A stretch of DNA of 64,000 bases from JBHYDC01 sp051861205 (GCA_051861205.1 JBHYDC010000020.1:1-64000), one strand, 5' to 3'. Counted from the stretch's first letter, positions 8,846 to 18,179 are shown. Numbers and translations: made by a program. The notes: generated by a model not told the origin, from the sequence alone.

Positions 8846-9643
8846 TCAAAACCGGAAGACGCCGCCAAGCACCGGGCCCTGCTGCGTTACATCGAGCACA
8901 AAGCCGTCGCTTTCATAGTCGACGCCCAACGCGCGGTAGCCGGCGAAAACGGAAGCGGACTCGGTGATCTCGTAGCCGAGACCGCCCATCACGTCCCACA
9001 TGAAGTCCGACGATACGCCGAAGCCGCCGAGCATGGCCCATCCGGACAGGGAAAAACTCGACTCGCCAAGCGCGGCGCGGAATTTGCTGCCGATGATGGG
9101 ATCGACCCATGTGGCACCATCGCTGGGGGACCGATCGTCGAAGACACCGCCGTTGAATTCGAAATCCGTGTCCGTGGTCCAAAGGCGGCCGCCGGCAAAC
9201 AGGTCGATGTTCGCGGCTTCGGTTTGGTAGACGGCGTATCCGGCAACGCCGGTTGCGACAAACATAGTATTCGTGACGTCAATGGAATCGGCGACGATTC
9301 CGAACGGCGTGTCGACCGAGGCTCCGATCTTCGAATACATAAGGTCCAGGCCGAAACTATAGCGATCATAGCGCGCTTCGCCCGCAATCATCAGGGCGCC
9401 ATCCAGATTTTCCAGAATGTCGGAGAAACTTGCTTCGATATCCTGCGGGGGAAGTCCGAACAAACCGCTCGTGCCCTCAATGCCGGTTGCCCAGATGTAA
9501 GGCGCGACGGTGAAACGCCAGCCGGCCGGCGCAGGCTGATACGGCCCTGGCACCGCCGCCGGCATGTCCGCCGGCAGCGCAGGTTGCTGCATCGCCATCA
9601 GGACCATGGTCCCGAGCAAGGCGCGCCAAAAAACTCTGATCAT
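8846..9643 (-). CDS. Secreted outer-membrane beta-barrel-like protein
   Basis: 265 residues beginning with a Sec-type signal peptide (RALLGTMVLMAMQQPALPAD). The mature part shows alternating aromatic/hydrophobic residues typical of beta strands (FTVAPYIWATGIEG, YDRYSFGLDLMYSKIG, GLGYEITESASVFAGYRAL) and ends in Phe-Arg-Phe, the terminal aromatic recognised by the BAM machinery. It is therefore probably a small outer-membrane barrel. It is the last of five co-oriented genes that all encode exported proteins (sulfatase, HAD phosphatase, DUF3300, DUF2950, barrel), 145 bases downstream of the DUF2950 gene. The specific role (porin, transport, or structural) is not readable from the sequence. Confidence 0.7.
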   Translation of the reverse strand: MIRVFWRALLGTMVLMAMQQPALPADMPAAVPGPYQPAPAGWRFTVAPYIWATGIEGTSGLFGLPPQDIEASFSDILENLDGALMIAGEARYDRYSFGLDLMYSKIGASVDTPFGIVADSIDVTNTMFVATGVAGYAVYQTEAANIDLFAGGRLWTTDTDFEFNGGVFDDRSPSDGATWVDPIIGSKFRAALGESSFSLSGWAMLGGFGVSSDFMWDVMGGLGYEITESASVFAGYRALGVDYESDGFVLDVTQQGPVLGGVFRF

Positions 9644-9788
9644 GATTCTACCCTAAATCACAGTGGAATCGAGAATGCCAAGGCTGCGTTTCAGGTTAGG
9701 CTAGGTCAAGATCAGTATTATCATTCTCCATAATTCATCGGATGTAGACGAATTGGACGTAGGTGTTTCTCGTAGAATTCAGCATTTC

Positions 9789-10745
9789 TTAGTCGGAAAC
9801 GACTTCCCAGCTATCGTCTGGATTGAAGCTGTCGATATTGGCGGCAAGTGCTTCGGTGTCAGGTCCAAGGTCGGTCTGGTAGGCTATACCCTGGTGGCCG
9901 ATGACGAAGGTCTTTATGCCGGTTTCGCCGTACACGACGGGATAGGCGATCAGGCCAAATCCGGCGATCATGTTGCCCCCAATGACGTAATCATAGGGGC
10001 CACCGGCGATGTTTTCGCCCTGCTTTGTCAGGATGCGGAACTTGTAGCCGAAGTAACCGGCGCCGCTTTCCGCCTTGTCCAGTTCCGTCTTCACCATCAT
10101 GGAGCCGATGGGGCTTTCGCTGTCGGATTGATCGGGCGGCCAATACAGCCCGTCGGTCTTGCCCTCGCTGCTGATGAGCTTCTGCGCGAATTCCAGAACG
10201 CCGTCGCCGTCGCGGTCCTCCGACGCGTATTCGCGCTGGGCATCGAGATAGGCGTTCAAGGTGGAGATCGTTTCAAGCTCGTTCTCGCCGATTCGCCGGG
10301 CACGGATTTCCTCGACGCCGGCTTGAGGGTCGAACGCCCACCGGCCATCTTCGTTTTTCACGAGCGGAAACGGGAGCGGCCAGAGTATGTTGCCGATCCG
10401 GATGATGCGGCTGTCGCCCTTATCGTCGACGATGATCTTGCGGATGGCGCCCTCTCGGATCTGCGCGAAGGCGCCCACTGCGTCGGCATTGGCCTGGAGC
10501 GGTGCGGGTTTCAGACCGAGAAGTCCGGCAAGTCCGGCAAGATCGTTCGCGGCCAGTGTGGCTTTGAAGGCCTCGACGGCTTCGGAGGGCTCCGCGAAGG
10601 AACGCGGAGCCTCCGCGGCGATATAGTCCGCCAACCTTGGGACGGTTTCAGCAAAGGCGTCTTCCATCGTGGTCAGGGCGGCGCCGGATAGAAGCGCAAG
10701 ACCGGTAAAGGCGGTCAACAGCGGGCGTAGCGATGTGCGGATCAT
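9789..10745 (-). CDS. DUF2950 family secreted protein
   Basis: 318 residues with an N-terminal signal peptide (LLTAFTGLALLSGAALTT) and the conserved DUF2950 features: an acidic linker about building the model from a remaining residue (DGRWAFDPQAGVEEIRARRI), SAYLD-like NAYLDAQREYASEDRDGDG near residue 165, and the C-terminal GGPYDYVIGGNMIAGFGLIA and FVIGHQGIAYQTDLG blocks. The DGDGVLEFAQKL stretch looks like a calcium-loop-type acidic sequence. Function of the family is unknown. The gene lies 27 bases after the DUF3300 gene, the usual partner of DUF2950 in other genomes as far as I recall, and AGGAAA precedes the start codon. Expected location is the periplasm. Confidence 0.85.
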   Translation of the reverse strand: MIRTSLRPLLTAFTGLALLSGAALTTMEDAFAETVPRLADYIAAEAPRSFAEPSEAVEAFKATLAANDLAGLAGLLGLKPAPLQANADAVGAFAQIREGAIRKIIVDDKGDSRIIRIGNILWPLPFPLVKNEDGRWAFDPQAGVEEIRARRIGENELETISTLNAYLDAQREYASEDRDGDGVLEFAQKLISSEGKTDGLYWPPDQSDSESPIGSMMVKTELDKAESGAGYFGYKFRILTKQGENIAGGPYDYVIGGNMIAGFGLIAYPVVYGETGIKTFVIGHQGIAYQTDLGPDTEALAANIDSFNPDDSWEVVSD

Positions 10746-10772
10746 GATGAGATTTCCTGCTGATTTTCAGGT

Positions 10773-12122
10773 TTAACGACCACGGCCACCACCGCCACCG
10801 CTCCGTCCGCCTCCGCTCCGGGCAGCGCCACCGCCGCCGCCCCGGTTTGAGCGCGAGACGCTGGACTGGTGTCCCCGCTGTGAACTGACCTGCGTTCTCT
10901 TGCCGTTTCCGACTTGACCAAAGGCAGACGGGTTCTTCGGCCGGTTGTCGGCCTTGGCTCCGGCTTTTGGCTTTCCAGCAGGGCGATTGGCCTTTACCTG
11001 AGCCTTGCCGGCCGATGCCTTGGGTTTGGCGTTGGCGCGCTGCCCCTGCGCCTTAGCATCCGCCCGATTGACGGAGCCGGTTCTATTCGCGCCTTGCACG
11101 GCGTTCGCGCGGACATCCCGTGGTTTATTGGCGATGGACCGGGAGGTGTCGGCGAGCGCCGTCTGCCGATTGGCTACGCCGGCGCTTTTGTTTCGAATGC
11201 TGTTGACGTCGTTGGCCCTTAAACTGGACTGGATGGCGTTTCGGTCGAGATTGTTGAATTGGTTTCGATCGACATTGATCTTGGATCGGTCAACTTTGCT
11301 CCAATCGACGTCGTTCATATTGATTTTGCCGCTGAAGTTGCTGTCGTTGAAACATTTGTTGCAGTCGATATCGATATCTCCGCCCCAATCGCCGCCATCG
11401 ACGTCCCAGTCGTCCCAATCGACAAGAGCACCCCAGGCCGCGCCCGTGACCGCCCCGGCAAAAAAGGTTGCGGTTGGATAGTAGTAGTTCGGATAGGATT
11501 CGGGGTAGTAGGAGATGGGAGTCTGTACATAATCCGGCTCGTAAAGCATTTCCGGAGCGTATTGAGGAACGTATATCTGGTCAGACTGTGTGGGTTCGAT
11601 GATGATATTTTCGTTTTGCTGAACCACTTTTACCTTGTCGTCCGACTTGATGACGCCATTCGCGACGGCTTTATCGCGCAGGGATTGGATTGCGATGAGA
11701 ACGTCTTTTTGTTGATACGACAATGCGTCAGCCAGCGACTGCGTCCAGTCGAGGTCGTCGCTCATCATTTTCACGATGTCTGGGTAATTCAGCAGCGAAA
11801 CGATGCTTCCGTCCCAGGTGGCCTTGGGTTGCAGGCTGGAATTCTTGGCGCGGTTTTCCAGGTAGCGGGAGGCCTCGACAATCTGGAGCGGATAGAGCGA
11901 ACTTGATGTGATGAGCGCCACCAGTTCGTCCGGGTAAAGGGCGATCCGGGCAACGATAACCTCCATTTGGTCGTCGGTCAGCGGCTGGGGGGCCGGCGCG
12001 GCGGTTTGGGTGCCTTCGGCAGTGGCGGTTTGCGCCTGAGCGGCGGCACCTGACGGTAGGCTGACGAGGGCAAGAGGAACCAACACGCTTGCGATCGGCC
12101 GGAATTTCCAAGAGATGAGCAT
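10773..12122 (-). CDS. DUF3300 family secreted protein with Gly/Arg-rich tail
   Basis: 449 residues. A signal peptide (SVLVPLALVSLPSGAAAQ) is followed by the DUF3300 domain with its hallmark phrases: IALYPDELVALITSSSLYP, IVEASRYLE, WDGSIVSLLNYPDIVKMM and YVPQYAPEMLYEPDYV. After residue 225 comes an Asp-rich low-complexity region (WDDWDVDGGDWGGDIDID), then an Asn/Lys/Arg/Ala-rich segment and a terminal Gly-Arg-Ser tract. Such a basic, disordered tail could bind polyanions or surfaces, but that is inference. The function of DUF3300 is unknown. The gene sits between the HAD phosphatase and DUF2950 genes with short gaps (63 and 27 bases), which supports one transcript. Confidence 0.85.
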   Translation of the reverse strand: MLISWKFRPIASVLVPLALVSLPSGAAAQAQTATAEGTQTAAPAPQPLTDDQMEVIVARIALYPDELVALITSSSLYPLQIVEASRYLENRAKNSSLQPKATWDGSIVSLLNYPDIVKMMSDDLDWTQSLADALSYQQKDVLIAIQSLRDKAVANGVIKSDDKVKVVQQNENIIIEPTQSDQIYVPQYAPEMLYEPDYVQTPISYYPESYPNYYYPTATFFAGAVTGAAWGALVDWDDWDVDGGDWGGDIDIDCNKCFNDSNFSGKINMNDVDWSKVDRSKINVDRNQFNNLDRNAIQSSLRANDVNSIRNKSAGVANRQTALADTSRSIANKPRDVRANAVQGANRTGSVNRADAKAQGQRANAKPKASAGKAQVKANRPAGKPKAGAKADNRPKNPSAFGQVGNGKRTQVSSQRGHQSSVSRSNRGGGGGAARSGGGRSGGGGGRGR

Positions 12123-12185
12123 TGTGAGATCCTCGACAAATTAGCTATGCGCGCCCACGCGGTGCGGGCTGAGGTCTGGGCGAGG

Positions 12186-13196
12186 TCACTGCGCGCGGGT
12201 CGGATAGATCGTCGCCCAGTCCGAGGCCATGTCGACGACGGTCCAGCGATTGATTTTGGCGGCGTCGAGAGCCTTATCGAGCCGTCCGACCGAGCCGTCG
12301 CGGTCATAGGCCCATTCACGTTTGGCGTCGGTATGATGAACAATGAGCGTGAACCGTGCGCCCTGGCCGATGGTGGCCCATTGCGCCATGGCCAGATCGC
12401 CGTCCGAATTGCCGGCAACGAAGACCGGCCGCTTGCCGATGTGGCGGGCGATGCCGAGAGGCTTGGCCTTGCCATCGTCGATGAAGTCGATGCCGGGATC
12501 CTTGAAGATCTCCGGTATCCCGTCGACGATCTCAAAGCGGGCCTTGCCCATGCTGCCGATTACGTTTTGAGGCGGAATGCCGTAGGCGTCCTCCGCGAAC
12601 ACCCTCATGAAATCGAGTCCGCCGCCGGAAACGATGTAGGTTTCGAACCCGTTCGCCCTGAGATGGTCGAGAAGTTCGATCATGGGCTGGTACACCATGT
12701 CAGTGTAAGGCAGCCCTGTAACCGGGTGGCGGGCTGTTTTCAGCCAGTCGGCGACTTGTACTTGGAACGCATCGATGGTCAGTCCCGAATGCGTCGCTTT
12801 CACGACCTCCAAGATCGCGTCCTCGCCGCCCGCCATCACAGCCTTGAAGTCGCCGGCGGCCGCAGCTTTCAGCGTTGGCGTTGCGGCGAAGGCGGGGTCG
12901 GCGGCGGCCATGGCTTTGGCCCGGTCGAGGGCGAACAAGGCTTGGAAGTAGTAGGGCTGTTCGGCCCACAGCGTACCGTCGTTGTCGAAGACGGCGATCC
13001 TGTCTTTGGTCTTGATGTAGTTTGGCGATGCCCGGTTCGTGGCGGCGTCGACGAACTCCAGGATCGCCGTCCTTGCCGGTCCATCGTTCCAGGAGGGCAG
13101 CGGTTCTGCGGCCTGAACGGGCATGCCGTAGAACCCTGCGACAAGCACGGCGATCTGTAGCATCTTCCCGAAAAAGCCAGCGGTAACGTGTTTCAT
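12186..13196 (-). CDS. Secreted HAD-superfamily phosphatase
   Basis: 336 residues starting with a signal peptide (MLQIAVLVAGFYGMPVQAAE), so a periplasmic enzyme. HAD motif I is VFDNDGTLWAEQP near residue 65, with the nucleophile and acid aspartates; motif II-like YIVSGGGLDF near residue 185, a lysine region, and the late motif FVAGNSDGDLAMAQW near 260. This pattern is that of phosphoserine-phosphatase-like HAD enzymes, which hydrolyse phosphomonoesters. The ATG at 13196 follows AGGAG at ten bases. It is directly downstream of the arylsulfatase gene (66-base gap) and upstream of DUF3300, so it probably belongs to the secreted cluster. The substrate is unknown; a phosphorylated or sulfated extracellular compound would fit the neighbours. 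Confidence 0.8.
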   Translation of the reverse strand: MKHVTAGFFGKMLQIAVLVAGFYGMPVQAAEPLPSWNDGPARTAILEFVDAATNRASPNYIKTKDRIAVFDNDGTLWAEQPYYFQALFALDRAKAMAAADPAFAATPTLKAAAAGDFKAVMAGGEDAILEVVKATHSGLTIDAFQVQVADWLKTARHPVTGLPYTDMVYQPMIELLDHLRANGFETYIVSGGGLDFMRVFAEDAYGIPPQNVIGSMGKARFEIVDGIPEIFKDPGIDFIDDGKAKPLGIARHIGKRPVFVAGNSDGDLAMAQWATIGQGARFTLIVHHTDAKREWAYDRDGSVGRLDKALDAAKINRWTVVDMASDWATIYPTRAQ

Positions 13197-13262
13197 GGGG
13201 TACTCCTATGGGCGGCCGGATCGGCAGTGACGCGGGATGGCCCGCGTCACGCGCATCGGGGG

Positions 13263-14837
13263 CTACTGATTCCCCTGGCTGCCTTTGGAGAGGGTCTCCA
13301 TCACACGGTCGAGGTTGAACGTGCCGGGCTTCTGACGCGGCGGGAATTCCTTGAAGCTCTGAAGCCAGTTCGCCACGAAGGCCGTAGCGGGCGCTATCGC
13401 GAACATCCTCTCCAAGTACCAACGCTGGGCGCCCATGGCGTTCTCCTCGTCGGCGCGCTCGAATGGATCCATGCGCAGGTTGGTGAGCAACGGCGCGCGC
13501 AGCGTTTCGAAGGGTTGCTGCCAGACCCTGAGGCCCACGGCATTCTGCTTCATGAACGTGATCTTCCAATTGTCGTAGCGAAGCGCGGCAACGTTGCCGT
13601 CATCCGTCCAGTAGATGAAATCCCGCCGCGGCCACGCGGCCTCGCCCTTGAGCGCGGGTTGAAGATCATAGCCGTCGAGGTGGACCTTGAAGGTCCGGTC
13701 GCCGATCGTCTTGCCTTGCAAGAGTTCGGTCTTGGCGTTTGGGTCCCCGGCGGCGGCAACCAGCGTGGTCATCATGTCTTCATGGGCGCCGATTTCGTTG
13801 ATCACGGTGCCCGGTTTGATGACGCCCGGCCAGCGAATGGCGGTGGGTACGCGGTAGCCGCCTTCCCATTGGGTGTTCTTTTCACCCCGGAACATGGTGG
13901 TGCCGCCGTCCGGCCAAGTGAAGGTTTCCGCGCCGTTGTCGGTCGAGTACATGACGATGGTGTTGTCCTCGATGCCTAGCTCTTTCAGCTTGGCGAGCAA
14001 CTGACCGACCATGGCATCGTGCTCGACCATGCCGTCGGCGTAGATGCCGAGGCCCGTCTTGCCATCGGACTCAGGCTTCAGATGGGTGAAGATGTGCATG
14101 CGGGTGGAGTTCCACCACACGAAGAAGGGTTTGCCGTCCTGGTGGGCCTTATCCATGAATTGCAGGGCGGCGGCGGTGGTTTCCTCGTCCACCGTTTCCA
14201 TACGCTTGCGGGTGAGCGGGCCGGTATCTTCGATGGCTTGCGTGCCGTTGGCCTGTGCGAAGGAATGGATCACCCCTCGCGGGCCGAAGCGCGCCCGGAA
14301 TTCGGGGTTCTTGGGATAGTCCACGTTCTCCGGCTCCTCCTCGGCGTTGAGGTGATAGAGGTTGCCGAAGAACTCATCGAAGCCATGGAGCGTGGGCAGC
14401 ATCTCATCCCGGTCGCCAAGATGATTCTTGCCGAATTGGCCGGTTACATAGCCGAGCGGCTTGAGAAGCGTGGCGATCGTCGGGTCTTCCGGCTTCATGC
14501 CTTCCGGAGAGCCGGGTAGGCCGACCTTGGTGAGCCCGGTACGGATCGGCGACTGGCCGGTGATGAAGGCCGCACGGCCGGCGGTGCAGCTTTGCTGTCC
14601 GTACCAGTCCGTGAAAAGCGCGCCATCTCTAACGATACTGTCGATGTTGGGCGTCTTGTAGCCCATCATCCCGTTATTGTAGGCACTGATGTTGAAGTTG
14701 CCGATGTCGTCGCCCCAGATGACCAGAATATTCGGTTTGGTTTCCTGCGCAGTGGCGAACCCTGCCATGGAAACGCCAGTTGCTAGCGTGCAGGTTGCAA
14801 GCACTAAGAGCCGTGGAATTATTCCTTGTCTCGACAT
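13263..14837 (-). CDS. Secreted arylsulfatase (type I, formylglycine)
   Basis: 524 residues from the ATG at 14837, which has GGAG eight bases upstream; longer starts lack a ribosome site. A signal peptide (LLVLATCTLATGVSMAGFATAQ) precedes the alkaline-phosphatase-like fold: metal-binding NILVIWGDDIG, the sulfatase signature SCTAGRAAFITGQ whose cysteine (CxAxR form) must be oxidised to formylglycine, then FGKNHLGDRDEMLPT and YSTDNGAETFTWPDGG with further metal ligands. It should hydrolyse sulfate esters in the periplasm. Maturation would need a formylglycine-generating enzyme or radical-SAM sulfatase maturase, neither of which is encoded in this window. It is the first gene of the secreted five-gene run. 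Confidence 0.9.
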   Translation of the reverse strand: MSRQGIIPRLLVLATCTLATGVSMAGFATAQETKPNILVIWGDDIGNFNISAYNNGMMGYKTPNIDSIVRDGALFTDWYGQQSCTAGRAAFITGQSPIRTGLTKVGLPGSPEGMKPEDPTIATLLKPLGYVTGQFGKNHLGDRDEMLPTLHGFDEFFGNLYHLNAEEEPENVDYPKNPEFRARFGPRGVIHSFAQANGTQAIEDTGPLTRKRMETVDEETTAAALQFMDKAHQDGKPFFVWWNSTRMHIFTHLKPESDGKTGLGIYADGMVEHDAMVGQLLAKLKELGIEDNTIVMYSTDNGAETFTWPDGGTTMFRGEKNTQWEGGYRVPTAIRWPGVIKPGTVINEIGAHEDMMTTLVAAAGDPNAKTELLQGKTIGDRTFKVHLDGYDLQPALKGEAAWPRRDFIYWTDDGNVAALRYDNWKITFMKQNAVGLRVWQQPFETLRAPLLTNLRMDPFERADEENAMGAQRWYLERMFAIAPATAFVANWLQSFKEFPPRQKPGTFNLDRVMETLSKGSQGNQ

Positions 14838-15215
14838 GGGCACATCTCCGGCAAGATCCGAGGCTGGACAACCCGTCGAGCGAGGCCGCAATCTTGCTAT
14901 GGTCTTCTCGATGGCCAAGGCGCGCCAAGAAATGACCAGGGCGGACACGTGATAGAGTTATCGCACTGTTATCTTAGGATCGGACAGCAGCTTGGTGTTA
15001 CGATCAGACGGATATGATCCGATATTGTCGAATTCTTCGTAGGATGATTGATTAGATTAACAATAAAAAATATATTATCTCATGAGTTGTAAGAGAAAAC
15101 ACTTATATGATATTGTAATTGAAAATGTTTTTGATCTAAACGACGTCATGACTATGCACGTAATAGAAAAAAGAATTTGTTTTATATTGTCAGTTTTGAT
15201 TTTACTACGCTAGAT
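14838..15215. other. AT-rich intergenic region between sulfatase cluster and multihaem cytochrome
   Basis: About 380 bases with no supported gene. The half nearest the cytochrome gene (15040-15200) is strikingly AT-rich, with runs such as AATAAAAAATATATTATC. It must contain the promoter of the arylsulfatase cluster and the end of the cytochrome transcript, but I cannot identify a clear terminator or a convincing -35/-10 pair. Confidence 0.5.
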
Positions 15216-17468
15216 CTAATGGAGTAGCCGGCTGAGCTCGGCTGGCATTTCGACCGAAGGCGACAGCCTTCGCGCTTCTGCCGCGGTTGCCGTGGCGCTT
15301 TGAATGTCGCCTTTCAGGAAGTGGGCGGCGGCGGCGATGACGAAGGCGTCCGCATTGCCGGGTTGGAGCGCGATGACCTTGCCGCTTGCTTCAAGCGCCC
15401 GCGCGCTATCGCCGATCCGCAGGGCGGATGATGCGAGCGCGAACCATGCATCGGCATTCGCGCCATCAACGGCGATGGCGCGCTCGTACCATGTAATGGC
15501 CGCCCGGTCGTCGGAGCGGCGGGCCTCAAGATCGCCGCGGGTCAGGATCAGGCCGGCCGCACGGGGTAGGGCGCGATAGCCCTCGTCGAGAACGGTGGCT
15601 GCGCCGGGTTCGTCGCCGAGCGCGGAACGCAGCCGCGCGAGCATGATCCAGGCTTCTTCGATCTGGGAGTCGAGCGCGACGGCTTGGCGGAACGCGGCTT
15701 CGGCGGCAGGCCAGCGGCGCAGGGTCAGCGCCAATCCGCCGAGCGCGACATGGCTTTCCGGCGCGTCCGCCCGGGCGGCGCGGGACGCGATGTATTCGGA
15801 GAGGGCGCGTTTCAGCGCGGCACGATCGGGCTCGCTAAGGCCCGATGCCTCGGCGCCCGCAAGATCGGGTGCGGCGGATTGCCGAACGAGCCGCGACGGG
15901 TCAAAGAGTGACGGGCGGAGGAGGGCGATCTTCGCCGCATCATCCTTTCCGCGCGTGAGCAAGACGGCTGCGGCGCGGACGAATTCGCTTGGATCGGCCA
16001 GGAGCGCGGCGATATCCGCGTCCGCGATTGCATCGGGGCCGGATGCGAGGAGTTCGGCGGCGGTGGCCCGCACGATGGCGGGCCGGTCGAGATCGCGCGC
16101 ATAGGCGGCGAGGGCGGTGACCACGGACGCCGATCTGTCACTGCCGTTGAAGGCGACGAAGGGCGCGCGATCCTGCCAGGCGTAATCGGCATCCGGAAAC
16201 CACGCGGCGATTGTGGCGGCGGCCCAGTCCTGGGTTTTGCCGGTGTGGCATGCCGTGCAAGCGTCCGGCGAACCGGCGGCCTTGGATTGGAGGGGGTCGG
16301 GGCGCCGGAAGAAGTGATCGCGGCGCTTGTCGATCGCCATATAGGTGCGCTCCGGCATGTGGCAGGACACGCAGGCGGCGCCCGGCGAACCGGCAGGATG
16401 GTGGTGATGCGCGGGGCTGTCGTAGAGCTTTGGGCTCAGCGAAGGGAAGTCCGCGCGTGTGATGGGCGCGTGGCACTGGGTGCACACGGCGTTGCCTTCG
16501 GCGACCAGCTTTCCGCTGTGCGGTTCGTGGCAGTTGGAGCAAGTGACGCCCATCGCGCTCATCTTCGACTGAAGGAACGAGCCAAGGATGAACACTTCCG
16601 CCTTCTGCTGACCGTCGGCGAAGTAGAGGTCGCCGGTAAGGCGCGCGAGATTATAGTGGTCGTCGAAGGGGGCGCCGACGGGCGGGCTGGTGGCCCCAAA
16701 GGCATCGCGCCGGGCGTGGCAGGGCCCGCAGACCGCAATCTCATTTGCCTGTTGGCCTGCACCGAGGGAAATGAGCGGTGTGGGCCGGCCTGCACGTGCC
16801 GATGCGACATGGTCGGAGCCGGATCCGTGACAGGATTCGCAGGAAACCGTTAGCTCCGCCCAATGCGTCCGGTATGACCGGGTTTGAAGGTCGTAGCCTT
16901 TGTCGAACCCGGTTTGATGGCACTCCGCGCAGCGTGCCTGCCAGTTTTTATAGGGGCCGGTCCAGTGCATGGCGCTGCCGGCGGCAGAATCTTGATCGGG
17001 GTAGAGGTGAAACCAGCGTTTGCTGGCATCATCCCAGGCCAGATCCAGCACCTGCAACCGCCCCTTCTCGGTCTCGACCAGATACTGCTGCAACGGGCGA
17101 ACACCGACCGTGTAGCGCACGGCATAGGTGGCAGGTGCGCCGTCCACACCGTCGGTTTCAATGAAATACGCCCCGTTTGCCTGGAAGAACCGGGATGTGA
17201 CGCCTTTGTGGGTGAAGGTGGCGCCGGAGAAGTCGCCCAGAACGTTGCCGGGCGCCGGCTTGCGCAGGGCCCAGGCGTGATCCGACTGCGACCAAGCTGC
17301 CGATTGCGACGGGTGGCAATCGGCGCAGGCGGCGCTTCCGGCATAGGATGGTTCGGCGGCTTGGCTCGCGGCGAGGCTGATCATGCCGAATGCGGCGAAG
17401 GCGAAGACCGCGCCGAAGGGCCGCCCAATCGAGCGTCGTGGGCGTTTCTCATCGGCCGAAAGCGCCAT
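15216..17468 (-). CDS. Eight-haem c-type cytochrome with HEAT-like and TPR domains
   Basis: 750 residues. A signal anchor or peptide near residues 17-38 is followed by eight CxxCH haem-attachment motifs: CADCH (48), CAECH, CESCH, CGPCH, CSNCH, CTQCH, CVSCH and CTACH, all before about residue 415. The middle has alanine-rich helical repeats suggestive of HEAT (AAAVLLTRGKDDAAKIALLR), and the last 220 residues contain tetratricopeptide repeats (AEAAFRQAVALDSQIEEAW, WYERAIAVDGANADAWFAL). It is therefore a periplasmic electron-transfer protein that may scaffold a partner. It is transcribed towards the sulfatase cluster. Substrate reduction (nitrite-, sulfite- or tetrathionate-reductase-like activity) cannot be inferred, since no signature of these enzymes was recognised. 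Confidence 0.85.
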   Translation of the reverse strand: MALSADEKRPRRSIGRPFGAVFAFAAFGMISLAASQAAEPSYAGSAACADCHPSQSAAWSQSDHAWALRKPAPGNVLGDFSGATFTHKGVTSRFFQANGAYFIETDGVDGAPATYAVRYTVGVRPLQQYLVETEKGRLQVLDLAWDDASKRWFHLYPDQDSAAGSAMHWTGPYKNWQARCAECHQTGFDKGYDLQTRSYRTHWAELTVSCESCHGSGSDHVASARAGRPTPLISLGAGQQANEIAVCGPCHARRDAFGATSPPVGAPFDDHYNLARLTGDLYFADGQQKAEVFILGSFLQSKMSAMGVTCSNCHEPHSGKLVAEGNAVCTQCHAPITRADFPSLSPKLYDSPAHHHHPAGSPGAACVSCHMPERTYMAIDKRRDHFFRRPDPLQSKAAGSPDACTACHTGKTQDWAAATIAAWFPDADYAWQDRAPFVAFNGSDRSASVVTALAAYARDLDRPAIVRATAAELLASGPDAIADADIAALLADPSEFVRAAAVLLTRGKDDAAKIALLRPSLFDPSRLVRQSAAPDLAGAEASGLSEPDRAALKRALSEYIASRAARADAPESHVALGGLALTLRRWPAAEAAFRQAVALDSQIEEAWIMLARLRSALGDEPGAATVLDEGYRALPRAAGLILTRGDLEARRSDDRAAITWYERAIAVDGANADAWFALASSALRIGDSARALEASGKVIALQPGNADAFVIAAAAHFLKGDIQSATATAAEARRLSPSVEMPAELSRLLH

Positions 17469-17681
17469 ACGTCCCCCTCGGCCCGGCTGCGCGACGAGTG
17501 ATTTCGTTAGCGTTCAGGCGGCCGGATGCCTGAGCGATCTTGGCATTGATTGGGTGCGGCCGGGGCCGTTCCGGTCGATCTGACGCACCCCTCATTCGGC
17601 CATCGTGGTTTATCTGGAACGCGGCCGGCGAATCTGGATCAACCACCTTCCAGTTCCCGTCGTGAAACCTAAGGAGCGAGT

Positions 17682-18176
17682 ATGAGGCCGATTCCCTTGC
17701 CGGTTGGTCCGGGTCAGGAAAGCGTGTGGGACTATCCCCGCCCGCCGCGCTTGGAGCCGGTAACCGCGCGCATTCGTGTGGTATTGGGCGGGGTCACGAT
17801 CGCCGATACGGCGGCGGCTTATCGCGTGCTCGAAACCAGTCATCCGCCGTCCTATTACCTGCCGCCGGATGCGTTCCTGACGGGCGCGCTGGTACCGGCA
17901 GCCGGATCGAGCTTTTGCGAATGGAAGGGGCGGGCGGTCTATTTCGATCTGATCGGCGGCACCAAGCGCGCCGAACGGGCGGCGTGGGCCTATCCGAAGC
18001 CAACAGGCAGCTTCGCGTCGATTGCGGGCTATGTCGCGCTCTATGCCGGGCGTGTGGATGCCTGTTTCGTGGGTGACGAGCAGGTGGCGCCGCAGCCGGG
18101 GGCCTTCTATGGCGGCTGGATCACGGGAAACATCGTCGGCCCGTTCAAGGGCATTCCCGGCAGCAACGGCTGGTAA
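17682..18176 (+). CDS. DUF427 family protein
   Basis: 164 residues with no signal peptide. The DUF427 core is visible: VVLGGVTIADTAAAYRVLET, HPPSYYLPPDAF, the SFCEWKGRAVYFDLIGG block and a C-terminal AWAYPKP segment. Known members are small beta-rich cytosolic proteins without established activity. AAGGAG lies seven bases before the ATG. The gene is convergent with the Crp/Fnr-type regulator, with only three bases between the two stops, and is transcribed away from the cytochrome gene. Confidence 0.85.
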   Translation: MRPIPLPVGPGQESVWDYPRPPRLEPVTARIRVVLGGVTIADTAAAYRVLETSHPPSYYLPPDAFLTGALVPAAGSSFCEWKGRAVYFDLIGGTKRAERAAWAYPKPTGSFASIAGYVALYAGRVDACFVGDEQVAPQPGAFYGGWITGNIVGPFKGIPGSNGW

Positions 18177-18179
18177 GGC

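Noticed and set aside
10520..10545. Tandem GTCCGGCAA repeats inside the DUF2950 gene
   Set aside because: Two nine-base units coding for Leu-Ala-Gly repeats within a normal gene; not a regulatory repeat array.
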